In this document: in pieces, positions 34,907-47,079 of the stretch
Numbering within the stretch: position 1 is the first letter of the stretch
Layout of the letters: the number at the start of each line of letters is the position of its first letter
NCBI GenBank assembly: GCA_963693315.1
Contig: OY856187.1
Coordinates: 48,068,485 to 48,132,484, forward strand
Reading direction: 5' to 3'
Source: Diogma glabrata
Lineage: Eukaryota > Arthropoda > Insecta > Diptera > Cylindrotomidae
Length of the DNA stretch: 64,000 nt
Translations under genes and position numbers: made by a program
The notes under the pieces: model-generated
What the model was told of the DNA's origin: nothing
The model's database searches: none
The model's input: only the letters and a program-made list of their open reading frames with translations

Positions 34907-35370
34907 ATGGTAGTATAATAGAATAATAGCAAATAGCTAGTAAACTATTACAGTGTAAACGGATAGAATAATACTTTTTTACTTTGACAGATACTTATAT
35001 GATATTTTGCTTTTGATCGATAGTATAATAGTATATGGTATATGCAAAAAAATTGTAACCGTCAAAACGTAAAATGTAAACACAATTTCATGTGATTGTA
35101 AGAAATGTGCAACATCAAAATCACTCAAAATTTAGTTTTAATTTTAAATTAATATGAGTATTATAATTTTTTGTTGAAATACTTTTCGATTGATAAGATT
35201 TTATATTCAAATTTAAAATACGGTATCCGTATTCTATCTGTCAATATTATTCTGAGCGTTTATACCACATGATAGTAAAATACTATTTTGTGGTATAAAC
35301 ACCCAATGTATCGATAGTTTAATAGCAAAAAACTATTATTCTATTAAACTATCAGTGGTATAAACTTAGT
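34907..35370. repeat. Imperfect inverted repeat upstream of Cdk8
   Basis: GGTAGTATAATAGAATAATAG near 34909 pairs with CTATTATTCTATTAAACTATC near 35331, and the words TAGCAAA and GGTATAAAC recur between. It resembles an old MITE about 300 bp upstream of the Cdk8 start. Any effect on the promoter is unknown. Confidence 0.45.
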
Positions 35371-35676
35371 ATATACTGCTCAGAGAAGAAGTTTCTTCAA
35401 CGATTCATGAACGAATCGATAGCATTTTATTCGCTATGGGTATGAATATAACTCCACTGAACTTGAATATGGATGCATAAACATCGATATAGTAGATTAC
35501 AGTTTTAATTTCACATCTTAGCCAACTTCACAATTGTTTATCTGTCAAATATTATGTCTGTCAAATAATTTATTACAAATATAGTTTTCATAATCATTTT
35601 TGTTTAACAACAAAAATGACATTTTATTAACAGATTAAGTCAAATAAAACATATTGAATATATTTTTTATCGTAAA

Positions 35677-37233
35677 ATGAGTATTGTTATGATGGATTAT
35701 GAATTTAAATTAAAAACACAAGCAGAACGCACAAAAGTAGAAGATTTATTTGAATTTGAAGGTTGTAAAGTGGGACGTGGTACATACGGACATGTATACA
35801 AAGCTCATCGTAAAGAAGGAATCGATTCAAAAGATTATGCACTAAAACAAATAGAAGGGACTGGACTTTCGATGTCAGCTTGTCGTGAAATTGCAGTAAT
35901 TGAAATAAATTATGTTATACAATATTTAATTATTTTTTATTCATTTTGATTTGTGTATCCAGCTTCTTCGAGAATTAAAACATCCAAATGTTATAAATTT
36001 GATTCGAGTTTTTTTATCGCATAATGATCGTAAAGTTTGGCTATTGTTCGATTATGCTGAACATGATTTGTGGCATATTATTAAATTTCACCGTGCTGCT
36101 AAAGCGGCGAAGAAACCGGTAATGGTACCAAAAGGAATGGTGAAAAGTTTATTGTATCAAATTTTAGACGGAATTCATTATTTACATAGTAATTGGGTTT
36201 TACACAGAGATTTGGTAAGTTGTTTCTTTTTGACAATGTTGATTTATTAAATAAAATTTTTATTATATATTAGAAACCGGCAAATATTCTTGTGATGGGC
36301 GAAGGAAACGAACGGGGTCGTGTTAAAATCGCTGATATGGGATTCGCTCGATTATTTAATGCACCTTTAAAACCATTGGCAGACTTGGATCCAGTGGTTG
36401 TAACATTCTGGTATCGTGCACCTGAATTGCTTTTAGGTGCACGTCATTATACCAAAGCTATAGATATATGGGCGATTGGATGTATTTTTGCAGAACTTTT
36501 AACATCCGAACCTATCTTTCATTGTAGACAAGAGGATATAAAAACAAGCAATCCATATCATCATGATCAACTGGATCGTATTTTTAATGTAATGGGTTTT
36601 CCCATGGATAAAGATTGGGAGGATATAAGGAAAATGCCTGAACATCATACTTTAACGAAAGACTTCAAACGTTCAAATTATGCCAATTGTTCGTTAATCA
36701 AATATATGGAACGTCATAAGATTAAACCTGATAGCAAAGCTTTTCATTTATTACAAAAATTATTATTAATGGATCCAAATAAAAGGATAACATCGGAATC
36801 GGCTATGCAAGATCCATATTTTAGTGAAGATCCTATACCAACACAAGATGTTTTCGCTGGATGTCCAATACCATATCCAAAACGTGAATTTTTGACTGAC
36901 GATGATCAAGAGGATAAATCTGAAAATAAACAGAGACAAAATCAACAGCAACAAAATGTAATTAATTATATAGTTTTAGGTTATAAAATTAGAAAAGTTA
37001 TAAGAAACGTATCAAAATTATTTCAGATTCAACAGCAACAAAATCAGGGTCAGACAGGTTCTCATGACCATGGTCCAAATTCAAAACGAGTTCGTTTATC
37101 TGGACCAAACGGCCATCAACAACAAACTGGTCAAATAAATCAACAACAAGATTTTCATCATCAATCATCCCAACAACAAATGATGTTCAACAATAATCAA
37201 CAACAGCAAAATAATTTTCAGCAACGATTTTAA
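35677..37233 (+). CDS. Cdk8: Cyclin-dependent kinase 8 (Mediator kinase)
   Basis: Four exons: 35677-35895, 35963-36214, 36274-36957 and 37027-37233; 453 codons (human CDK8 has 464). All introns (67, 59, 69 bp) are in phase 0. With cyclin C, Med12 and Med13 it forms the Mediator kinase module, which phosphorylates transcription factors and RNA polymerase II parts in the nucleus. Seen: glycine loop [11 protein letters not shown] (33-43), Lys57 in YALKQIEG, the family helix SMSACRE (65-71), HRDLKPAN with Asp156, DMG instead of DFG (178-180), which is characteristic of CDK8/19, and [10 protein letters not shown]. The C-terminal tail is Gln/Asn-rich. The last intron is in frame with no stop, so retaining it would add 23 residues. 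Met1 or Met6 (MDYEF, as in human) may be the start. Confidence 0.95.
36958..37026 (+). other. 69-bp in-frame intron in Cdk8 tail
   Basis: Bordered by AAAAT/GTAATT and TATTTCAG/ATTC. It is a multiple of three without stops, so it stays open if retained, but the encoded stretch ([20 protein letters not shown]) is unlike the Gln-rich surroundings, which supports splicing. Confidence 0.75.
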
Positions 37234-38477
37234 GAAAAACAAATTATTGTCAAAAAAAATTTCATTAAATTATTTTTAATATCGAATAAAATTTCGAATA
37301 TAGAAACATCAGGCAATACCATTTTGATTCCAAACAAAATAATAAAGTTTCGGTACATTTCGTTGACTACCTTCGTTTCAATTTTTATTTCCCATGCCCA
37401 GCTAATTTTTTTTTATATATATATTTTGTTCTTTCATATTAAAAATCCAAAATTTGTCATGGCGTCGAGTTGTGTCTGAGTTATAATATTAATAAATATA
37501 AATAATATCCTAAAATTATTAAATAATTAATGAAAAACTATAAAAAATTAACAAATTAAATTGTGGAAAATTTTATTTTATTAATAGTTATTACAATTGT
37601 AAAAAAATTAATATTAGTTGGAAAAGAAAAAATTTAAAAAAAAAATTTGTGATGAATTGTGTGAAGAAGAAAGACTATTACCATTTAAAAACAGTGGTGG
37701 ATTTTGGATATATTTGTTATTAAAAAATTTGAATGCGATAAAACAAATAGTTTATAAAAAATATGTATTAAGCCGGTGGTAAACATTTTGTGTTTTTATT
37801 ATTATTATTTTAAAGAATTAAAAAACACAAACTAAACTGACAGATTTCTATTTTTTTATCAATCATTAATTAAGATGAAAATGTTAAAATTAAAAGAACG
37901 GAAACGGTGAAACAGTCTCCTAATTGTTTTCAAAAGTGTGTTTATAAATATTTTGTTTTTGTTATTTTTTTTGATTTTTCAAAAATATGTTAAAAATCGT
38001 TAGGTAAAAAATAGTTTTTTTTTTGTGAATGTGGTTTTCGTTGATAAAAATGATGATAGTGAAGTGAGAGGAATAGTGATAGAAAAAAAAGAAAATAAAT
38101 ATATACATAACAAAAAAAAAAGAAGTTGAAAAAGGTGTAATATTTTGATTTTATTTTCTATTTGTGAAAAATTTATATATTTTTTTTTTTTTGAAAAACA
38201 AAAAATTTTTGTCTGCAAAACTAACCTTCAAAATTTTTATTTTGAATTATTTTTGTTTTTTTTTCTATTAATTTTATCGCAAAATTATATTAATTTTTTT
38301 AAATGAAGTTTTTAAAAAAACATAATAAGAAAACAGAATGAAAATAAAGAACTGTAAAGTTCAATTGGTACAAACATACTTGTGGAACACTAATCAAAAT
38401 AAAAATTTAGAGAATTTGGATTTTTTCAATAAAAAACAAAAGAAGAAAAAATATTGCGACCGTGTGATCAGATTAGA
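37234..38477 (+). other. Cdk8 3' flank and upstream region of the next gene
   Basis: Very AT-rich, with poly(A) and poly(T) runs. An AATAAA-type signal for Cdk8 is plausible near 37285 (CGAATAAAAT). The right part probably contains the 5' UTR of the Gly/Pro-rich gene. No coding sequence seen. Confidence 0.5.
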
Positions 38478-39243
38478 ATGCTAGGTTAGTAAAAAAAGAA
38501 ATAAAAAACAAAAAATAATTCAAATCGGTACAGAATTAAAAAAAAAATCAACAAAATATATCGTCGCTATATTCCTCCGTCACAAAACACATTTTTATTT
38601 CAGGTTTAAGTCGGCGTGGTGTGGGCACAGGACCCCCACTGAGTCTGCCATCCACACTGGAGGACTCGGGCTCAGCGTGGAAAGGTGGGCCACCTGGTGG
38701 TCCAGATAACCAAAATTCAGGTTCTGGAGGTTTTACACCAACTGGTCCGAATTCGTATGGAGGGCCAGTATTCCCGCCAACAGGACAAGGATCGCCGGCG
38801 GGTGGTCCACCGGGAGGAGGTGGTGGATTTCAGGGTGGCCCAGCAACTGGTTCTAATACTCCTCAATACACAGCATCTCCCGCACCTTCAGGATCATCAA
38901 CACCAGGACCTGGGCCACCTCAAAATGTCAGTGGTGCTGGTTTTCCTCCTCCACAAAATTCACAAGGACCACCATACAACGGACCAGGTCCGGGACCTGG
39001 TGGACCATTTGGTTCACCTTCGACACCTGGTGGACCACAGTTTGGAAGGCCTGGTAGTTCCGGACCAGCTTTCGGTGTACCACATTTTGCATCACCTGGT
39101 GGTCCAGGTGGTGGACCATTCGGTGGGCCACAGTTTGGAATGCCACCGGGATCACCGTTTGGACATGGACCTGGTGGTCATCCGATGATGGGACCTGGTC
39201 CCATGATGGGTGGCCCACAACCTGTAGATCGAATGGATCAAGG
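38478..39243 (+). CDS. Gly/Pro-rich protein, 5' end only, unidentified
   Basis: A large exon, 38604-39243, runs from a TTTCAG acceptor to a GTAAGT donor. A possible first coding exon ends at 38484: ATGCTAG followed by GTTAGT, which joins in frame to give MLGLSRRGVGTGPPLSLPST and onward. The predicted stretch of about 215 residues is rich in Gly, Pro, Ser and Asn, with repeated GGP, PGGP and GPG motifs and PMMGPGPMMGG near the end. GC content is far above the surroundings, as expected for coding DNA under selection. Such tracts occur in transcription co-regulators and chromatin proteins, but no family was recognised. Later exons must lie further right; none was found in the window. The tiny first exon is an inference. 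Confidence 0.6.
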
Positions 39244-40595
39244 GTAAGTTCATTTATTTTTTATTATTCAAGTTCACTTAAGTTCAAAATATATGGTGAT
39301 TTTTTAAATGTATATTTGAGGTGTATCGAATGGTTAGAATTGAATTGTTGAATTTATAAATGTTATTTTATTACGCTTGAGCAATTTTTAATACAAACAT
39401 TTTTTTATATTACTGTACTCTACTTCTTCCATTCCATCATTATTTTGATATCGCTCCTCATGACGAAGCTAAACCAACGAAATAAAAATCCGAATAAAAA
39501 AAATTATAATTTTTTTTTGTTATAATAAAAAAATTATATAGTAAATAACTGTATATGTATTGGTTTGGTTTTATATAAAAACGAATGGTATTGATGTTGG
39601 CGTTGGAGGTAGAGTTTTAATTTTTACTCAATTTATAAATTCAAATACATGCATCTATGATATATAATTAATTTGTATCATTTTTTTATAAAGGATTAAA
39701 AACTGCCTTAAAAACGTTTACATATCATATCATTCGTCTTCGCTATTTTATAAAATTTATCGAAGCTAAATATCACAAAAACTTATTAATTTTATATTCC
39801 TACATATGTAGAGGTTATAATAATGATAATGAAGTAAAAATAAATACAAACCATTATATACAACGTTATTATGAATGAATGTATGTGTGTGAGATGTTTC
39901 TATACAATGCAATCGGGGTTTATTTAAAATTTTACATAAATATATATGTATATATACATAATAAGAATGTATTTTTGGAAATATCTTATTATTGTTACAG
40001 GATGTTTCATCAGATAATTCTTTTTCTGAAATCTAGCTTATGTTTTTGAAATTATTGTAATTTTCGTTTTTTTATGTTTATTTGCTAGCGGATCTCTTCG
40101 AATTGTACTTTTTGTTAAATTTTTTAAAAAAATTATAAGTTGTCAGACTTTGTTTTCTTTCATACAAAAACTAGTTTTGTACAAAATAATTTTGAATAGT
40201 AAAGGTAGAATTTAGTACGTTCTAAATGTTTCTAATGACGTCAAAGGATAATCCATTTAGACAAATTTCACGATTCCTATTTGTGTTTGAGGCAGAAGAT
40301 GATAAACAGTTACCGAAGTGTGCCATACGCTTTTTGGCGTTTTTATTTAGCAGAAAAACATCAGTTCAATCCAAGATAACTTCGATTATTTATTTCACAT
40401 ATCTGAGATGTTAAGAGGCGCGCGCAGCGCTATTTATTGAGGCTTGTGACACCAATGAGATGAAGAGCGAAAGCAACGTTCGATTTAAAGTATATGTTAT
40501 TTATCATTACTCTTGCAATTAAAATATTCTGATAAAAGTGTACCCAACTTATTTTAGGGTTTCCAAATCTATTTGCAATAAGCGCACCGGGGAGG
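39244..40595 (+). other. Intron start, AT-rich
   Basis: Follows the GTAAGT donor of the Gly/Pro-rich gene. No further exon or defined repeat recognised. Confidence 0.5.
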
Positions 40596-40598
40596 CTA

Positions 40599-41799
40599 TG
40601 ATAAGTGTGGCACCGCCTAAATTTATTTTTTTATTACTAAGCTCCAAAAATTAAGAGAAAAATGGTCTACCAAAAATTTTTGAGGTTCTTGGTTCACGCG
40701 ATATAGGCATATGAAAAAAAAATTTGATACAAAAAAAACTTTGACTAATATAGGGTATACCTCGGATCGTGTCGAGAGTGGTGTCATTGGCAAGGTCTTT
40801 GTCATTGGCAAGGTCCCAAGTAGCTCTGTTTTTCATGTTTCATTCAAAGAAACGAAGAATTATACAACCCTATCCATCCCATTTTGGCTAATATAGGCTA
40901 CCCGACCGGAATATACCCAACCCGATCCGAGCTTTTTATAAAGGATCATACTTCCAATTCTACATTAATGAATAAGGCTATATAATAACCTAATATAATA
41001 ATATAGGGGTGCCGCCCGTCGCTTCCATTCCCCTTCCCACCCCCACACCAACCCGCCGATGCGGTGGCTATTTTTGATCGAATTATTGCAAGGTCGCAGA
41101 ACCTTGGCAAATAGTTAATATAAAAATGAATAATTATATAACCTTATTCATTAATGTAGAATTGAAAGTGTGATCCTTTATAAATAGCTCGGATCGGGTT
41201 GGCTATATTCCAGTCGCGTAACCTATATTAGCCAAAATGGGATGGATAGGGTTGTTTAATTCGTCGTTTCTGTAAATGATACCACTCTCGACACGATCCG
41301 AGCTACCCCAATATACCCTATAATAGCCAGAAATGCATAAAAAAAGGTAAGCTTTAAACACTCACAACGTTTTCCAGGCATGAGACGGCAGCAATTTTTC
41401 ACTTGATTTGAGCTTGTCTTGTACTTTTACAATGATACCACTCTCGACCCGAGCTACCCCATATGCCCTTTATTTCCCAGTAACAAACCTCAATAATATA
41501 ATGAAGATGATTTTGAACGTTTAAAATATATGAATATTTTTGTTTTAAAAACATTTAAACTATTTTACACAACTACCAGAGATGTGATTCACTTATATAT
41601 TGGTTAAATTGTTAAAATTTTAATGGAATTACTATTAGAATTAGTAATTTTCTGAACAATACAAAACCAATGTTAAAGTTGTTTTGTATGCGATTTTTTT
41701 TGTTCAAATGCCTATATCTAGTGAACGAAGAAGCTCACAAATTTTTGGTAGAACAAGTTTTGCGTGTTTTATAAATAAAAGGCGGTGCCACACTTATCA
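40599..41799. mobile_element. 1.2-kb foldback element with TA flanks
   Basis: Ends are perfectly inverted over at least 20 bp (TGATAAGTGTGGCACCGCCT left; the inverse right) and flanked by TA on both sides (40597-40598, 41800-41801), as for Tc1/mariner-type MITEs. Further inside, large diverged inverted blocks pair: CCCTATCCATCCCATTTTGG (about 40870) with CCAAAATGGGATGGATAGGG (about 41232), and CCCGATCCGAGCT with AGCTCGGATCGGG. ACTCTCGACACGATCCGAG-type words recur at about 40766, 41285 and 41435. No transposase gene. Confidence 0.85.
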
Positions 41800-42371
41800 T
41801 AGTCATGCCGTAGGATTAAGAAATTAACAGCTACTGGACCTTTTGCAATTTATGGTCTTCTCTATCGAGCTGAGCTCATTTACTTGAATCTCTTATACAT
41901 ATTAAAATAGTCGCTGATCTGCCTATATAGATTACCTGAAAGGTGTCGATCATAGAAAATCGAAACCATCTAATAATTATGTTACGATGTGGTTGGCTGA
42001 AAGATTATTTCCTTAAATTTATAAAACCAAATAGAAATAATTCTTTTTGTTGTTGTTGTAGCGACGGGTTTTGTGCTAATCCTCCAGTTCCATGTCCAAG
42101 TTCAGGAACTCTGCTACTGCCCTTGGGCCACAAATCTTCCTTCGTCAGGTTGGTTATATTTTTAGGACAATTTTTTACATCGTGCGGCGTTCCCCTTACA
42201 TACACTGGTCAATAATTTCAGGCTCGATTCTGCTCATGTAGTTGTTTAGAATGCGTGACCAACTGGATCTTAGTTGAGCTAGGATGTATCGGGTGCTACG
42301 GGGTAGTTGAACCTCTTCGGCAGCGACTTTTGGTGGGTTTCTATTCAGAAAAATATTTGGAGTATAGTTCC

Positions 42372-42990
42372 TTATTGCGTTTTGGTGTGGAGTGCTTTCA
42401 AGCCAGTTCTATATGCAGATTCGTCAATGTTATCAGTAACCTGGCTATCTCTGACATCTTGCAGAAAGCATCGTGCTGTCCTCCTTAAGTCTCTAGGTGG
42501 TTCGGTCGTAGTTAAAGTGTCATTGCAAGGATGTTGTTCTTTGTGACAGGCCAATAGGTATTGTTTATTTAGCATTTCATTATGTTCACGGACCGGAATT
42601 ATGTTACATTCCTCGTGCAAGTGATCTCGGTGGGCCATCAAGTGACCTCCGGTTGCGGTTCAAAGGCAGCATTATGTGTTGTTTGTAACTTATTACATTG
42701 AGTGTTGGCAACTTGGAGGGTCCATATGGGTGCAGCATAATTTACAATATTTCTTCCTATTACCTTGAAAGTTGTTATTATGGTATTGTTATCTTTGCCC
42801 CATGAACTAGTGCTTTTAATGTGTTATTCCTGTATTTTAATCTAGAGTTTATTTGTTGTGCATGAGCATTGAATTTAAGCAGTGGGTCGAATGTTACACC
42901 AAACAGTCTCGGATTTTCAACTGTAGGAATAAGTATGTTGTCTATGCAGATGCTTAGTGTTGAATTTACCTCCTTCGTCCATGTGGTGAA
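42372..42990 (-). pseudogene. LINE copy B: C-terminal region
   Basis: The open piece 42372-42641 reads ECNIIPVREHNEMLNKQYLL and RDLRRTARCFLQDVRDSQ, matching copy A. The terminal knuckle (about 42100-42230) and the LLKFNAHAQQ region (about 42840-42990) follow in other frames. Confidence 0.78.
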
Positions 42991-43057
42991 AAGTGTAGAA
43001 GTGGACTATTGAGCGAAAAGTTTTAGTTTTCTGCTTTTAAACTAATCATTCAGAATA

Positions 43058-43780
43058 TTAAGGTAGGTTTTCAGGAGGTATATTTGTGAGTTGTTGCAGG
43101 TTATTTCCTGTTGCAAGCACTGTGCAGTCGTCTGCATATGACGTGATGGTTTTTCCTTCTGGTTGGGTAGGCAAACTGCTTAGGTAGAGATTGAATAATG
43201 ACGGTGAGAGAACTTCTCCTTGTGGAACCCCTTGTCTTAGCACTCTCATTTTGGACTTGCAGTTACGGAACTCAACATATGTTTGGCGACCTCTGAGAAA
43301 GTTGCACAACCAGCGCTTCATTAAACCTGGCAAATTTGTATTGAAGATATCATCTTTTTATAGTCGAGTGCAACTAAAATTGTTCTAGCGCATGGTTGTT
43401 TTTGATTCAGACCATCACTGATCTGGTTTTGTATTCTGTGAAGCGTGGTGGTTGTACTATGTTCTCGTCGGAAGCCTTATTGGTGTGGCGCCAAATGGCA
43501 GGATCTTGTCAACTGAGGAAGCAGAAGTGCTTCGATAAGTTTTGCGACCGATGAAAGGTCTGCAAGACTCCCTTTTCTTCAGGTTTTCCTGGTTATAAGA
43601 TGGGGCTGAATCTGGCCGTTTTCCAGATATTAGGTATCTGTAAAATATTTAAAAATGTATTGGGTGTAGTAGTGAGGTAGTTCAATCCTTTGGGTCCAAT
43701 GTGTTTGAGCATGATGGGTGAGATGCCGTTGGGTCCTATAGCTTTTGATGGCTTAATTTTTCTTATTGCATTCTTCAGCT
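43058..43780 (-). pseudogene. LINE copy B: reverse transcriptase
   Basis: The 91-codon piece 43058-43333 carries MKRWLCNFLRGRQTYVEFRN, RQGVPQGEVLSPSLFNLYLS and the active site SYADDCTVLATGN. The N-terminal RT part (about 43400-43740) is frame-shifted; the block between them is shorter than in copy A, indicating a small deletion near 43350. Confidence 0.83.
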
Positions 43781-43912
43781 CTTCTTCGGAAAATATGATA
43801 AGTTGTCAGTGTTAAGTTTGCGCAGGTGTCTCAATACTGATCTGGTCTCTCATGTTCACGTTGCTTTTCTGTAAACTGAATGTTAAATTTGTTTGTGAAT
43901 TTCCTGTGGTTT

Positions 43913-44590
43913 TCAATATCGTGGGATATCGTCGAAGGAGATCATGCAATTATTTTGTGGTTGTCGAGGATGAGTTAGGCCCTTAATGACCTTCCAAAGA
44001 CTTTTGCTACTACCTAGGTCTGATTTACTCATTAACTCTCTCCATTTGTTTGTTTTATAATCTGTGACCAACTTGTTAATTCGCTTGTTCAGGTCCCGAA
44101 ATCTGGAGTCGGGTGGATCTGCTGTACGGATATCGTCTCTTTTAGTAGAAAGCACACACGCTTCATGTGGAAAGTTTAATTTTAACTTTAAAATTCTGCC
44201 AGCTGGAATGTAGCGAGCTCTAGACTCATTAATATCTCTGAATTGTTTTTCCCCAGAGAGGGCATCAAGTGGTAAAAATTGCTTACTGAATTCAATTTCG
44301 GGAAAATTTGTAAAGTTTTCCCAGTCAGCTTTGTTAAAATTAATATATGTCTTCTTTTCGGAATTTATTTGATTTATGGAACGGCTTGAGGTGAATATGA
44401 TCGGCACGTGGTCTGGTCCCAATGCAATTTCAGTTCTCCATTCTGGAATTGGCATTAGTGACATACTGGCAAGGGAGACATCTGCGGAAGAGTCTAAGTT
44501 ATTTGTTAACCTTGTTGGGTTGTGGTTCGTTGAGGACTCCAACATTGGAGCTGTCAATTTGATCAACAATGCTTTCACCTCGTGAATCAA
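43913..44590 (-). pseudogene. LINE copy B: endonuclease end and linker
   Basis: A 225-codon open stretch with SADVSLASMSLMPIPEWRTE, LGPDHVPIIFTSSRS (copy A has SDH at the catalytic motif, here PDH) and the linker KSLWKVIKGLTHPRQPQNN. The Ser-to-Pro change in the catalytic motif is a further sign of decay. Confidence 0.82.
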
Positions 44591-44927
44591 TGTTTAGGAA
44601 TGAATGCCATAGATCACGGCGCGCGTTCACATCTTCCAGAATTAGACAGTCTTTGGTATAAAATAAATATCCTATGGACGGTTCATAACCTGTATCACAG
44701 CTGCTTACAGGTGGAATATAAATATTGACTAGCGTTATTTCCTTATTTCTTGATTTTATTATAATGTCTTGTTGTTCTAGGTGTTTGTCAGTTCCCGGTA
44801 CTGCAGATAGTGTGGTTGTACGGTAAATAACGCTTTTGTGAATGATTAAGGCAAGACCACCACCTTTGTCCTTTCTTCTATCCAGCCTTAAAATTTTATA
44901 ATCACAGATACCATCACTAATATTAGA

Positions 44928-45510
44928 TCAAACATTTAATGTTGTTTCTTGAAGAAACGTGACTAGAATATTGTTATTGCACATATGGTTTATTATATCT
45001 TCGATCTTATTCGTCAGACCATTGCAATTTAGTTGCATAATTTTTACATCACTCGGTTCCGGTAGCGTTTTCATTCGTATTGTGTTTTGTTGTGAGCTCG
45101 TGTTGGTATTTAAACCTGATGCTTGACAACATGACGGGCGGTATGTAATTCTTGGTCCATTGCTTATGTGTGACAAGACCTGAGCAGTTCTTGAGGTGGC
45201 ACCATTCCTGGAAAGTATTACACTGAATAGATGTTGTGTTTGCCCTTAAGATGTTTTTACATATTGTACAGTGCCATGTTTTAGTTGGTCCCGGATTTCT
45301 TTCAATACCAGCCATGACGAGGAGTATTTGAAGCAGTGAGGCCAGTGACAGCTGCTTCCTTACCCAAAAAATAAAGCGACGGATTTGCACCTTTCGTCGA
45401 AATTTTGGTGATGGTCCTTGGTCTGAACAAGGTTCCGAGTACTTCTGGGGCGTAGACCCGTTAATCTTAAGAAGCAAAACAATTCTTGTAAATCTTTTCT
45501 TTTCGATCAA
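44928..45510 (-). pseudogene. LINE copy B N-terminus: leader, 2A-like motif variant, finger
   Basis: The open stretch 45049-45510 encodes STPQKYSEPCSDQGPSPKFR, SLASLLQILLVMAGIERNPG then P, and CTICKNI...CNTFQEWCHLKNC, colinear with copy A. The 2A-like motif here reads GIERNPGP. One finger Cys is changed to Phe. A frame shift then leads to 44928-45176 with DVKIMQLNCNGLTNKIEDII, the endonuclease start. Confidence 0.83.
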
Positions 45511-46317
45511 TTCCTGAACAATGTATCTGGAAGAAAAATTTCATATCGCTTGGTTAAACCGTTTTTGAAAAATCGTGCTCAGCGAATTTAATAGCACCGT
45601 TTTGAGCAAAATGCATTCAAAGTTTCAAAAGACTTTTACACTGACAGCACTTGTTTGGTATAAGAAATAACTAAATCTAGCGCTCAGGTATAAAATGATT
45701 GTTATGCATTGCCATTTTATGTAAGCGAATATAATGGAAATGGTCAACCTAGTATTGCGTACCATTACAAATATTACATTACAAAGATGCGTGTTTTCCA
45801 AAAATATGTGCCAAATCGAGAAAATATCAACAAAAATATGTAAATTCGAAAAATGCAATAAAAATAAAATCGATTTTTTTAAATGTCTTACTGTGTATAA
45901 CCCCTTAACATTTGTGAAGTTCGATTCCAAATAAAACAAGTGTTTTTTGTTAAAATCGATTAGAAATTGTCTACGTTATGGAATTTTTACTTTTTACGTT
46001 ATAGAATTTGACAATCAACACGGGGAAAAGGATCCTGTTAAATAATCAATTGGCGTAACTAAAGGTTAGTCTTATCGGCAGGTCATGATTTATCCACATC
46101 TTCGTAATATACAAGTTTGTAGTCGATTTCACCAGTTTTATAAAATTTGTTCGAGGAAAGTTAGGTTCCCATCGGTTGTAGTTTTGGAATCACTTTTAAC
46201 AATATTCCATTGTTTCTGTTTGTCTTGATGACTAAGATCTAAAATCATACACGAAATCATGATAATCTTGGAGTATTATGTTGTTCATTTTTCTCGCTAG
46301 GAGAAACATCTCTGATT
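45511..46317. other. Non-coding spacer
   Basis: AT-rich; no gene or defined repeat recognised. Confidence 0.45.
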
Positions 46318-46375
46318 TTTTGTGGTGTGGTACTATTCCTCTGGCTCCATGTCCAGGTTCAGAAACTCTCCTAAG
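46318..46375 (-). mobile_element. Short fragment of 2A-LINE 3' end
   Basis: About 58 bases matching the extreme 3' region of copies A and B (GTGGTACTATTCCTCTGGCT, then TCCAGGTTCAGAAACTCTCC). Too short to carry a domain. Confidence 0.65.
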
Positions 46376-46833
46376 TTTATTTTTCGAAAAACTTAGCGGG
46401 ATCATCTCCTCAGCATACAATTACATGGTGACGATAACAATCCTATCACAGTCTTTCCTTCCTTAATCCAAAGTATTTACATACAAAATAAGAAAAACAA
46501 ATCCACACTTTCATTGTAACATGCTTAACGAGACGTCGTTGTGTGTTTTGATTACAATACCAATTGTTTCAGCTGTATAATCCGTTACCTGGATCCATAT
46601 GAACCAAATAAGAAAGTATTACTCTCGAAATATCTTAATTTTGCTTACAAAACAAATTAAAACTGCATACATTAATTTTAAATTTTTTAGAAAATTTTGT
46701 TATTTTAGTAAAATCGAGCGCGCCACGCGTTGTGTTGTTTAAAACTATTTCTTGCAATACATAAATACCTTTAGATGATATTTTGAATATTCAAACTGGT
46801 TGTGCTAAAATTGAAATAAACAATTATTTTATT

Positions 46834-47079
46834 TTATTTATAAATTGAATGAATAGTTTGAGATTTTGTAATCAAATATAGTCGGTAATAACCGCTATTT
46901 TTCTCGTGTCCTCTGTTATAATCTAATGTAGCTATTAAGATGCCATGAGCATACTTCCCTGTAGTTTCGTCTAACCTACCAATCTCGTTATTGATAAACC
47001 GATTCAGTAAAACAATTTTCGAAAACAAGTCGCCATGCCAGTCACCACCAGTCACACAATTTATTAATCTTCTACTCAT
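46834..47079 (-). CDS. Orphan ORF, 81 codons, function unknown
   Basis: An uninterrupted frame starting ATG at 47079 (MSRRLINCVTGGDWHGDLFS) and ending TAA at 46834. Composition is balanced, with several Trp, Gly, His and charged residues, unlike the low-complexity Lys/Phe/Ile/Tyr ORFs typical of this AT-rich DNA. No signal peptide, membrane segment or domain was recognised. It could be a small lineage-specific gene, the last exon of a larger gene, or a transposon relic. It is isolated, with no neighbours within several kilobases. Confidence 0.3.
   Translation of the reverse strand: MSRRLINCVTGGDWHGDLFSKIVLLNRFINNEIGRLDETTGKYAHGILIATLDYNRGHEKNSGYYRLYLITKSQTIHSIYK

Larger units (their letters stand above)
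42049..45475 (-). mobile_element. 2A-LINE family copy B, uninterrupted
   Basis: Colinear with copy A on the minus strand, ending at the same GTTGTTGTTGTTGTAGCGACG 3' tail motif. Similarity to copy A is lost near 45475, about 95 bases short of its 5' end. It is not interrupted, and its sequence across 42975-43000 defines the empty site of the insertion in copy A. All domains are present but frameshifted. Confidence 0.87.

Noticed and set aside
38685..39218. Alternative-frame and antisense ORFs (His/Val-rich) in the Gly/Pro-rich exon
   Set aside because: Products of the GGP-type nucleotide repeats; the GGP frame alone joins splice sites sensibly.
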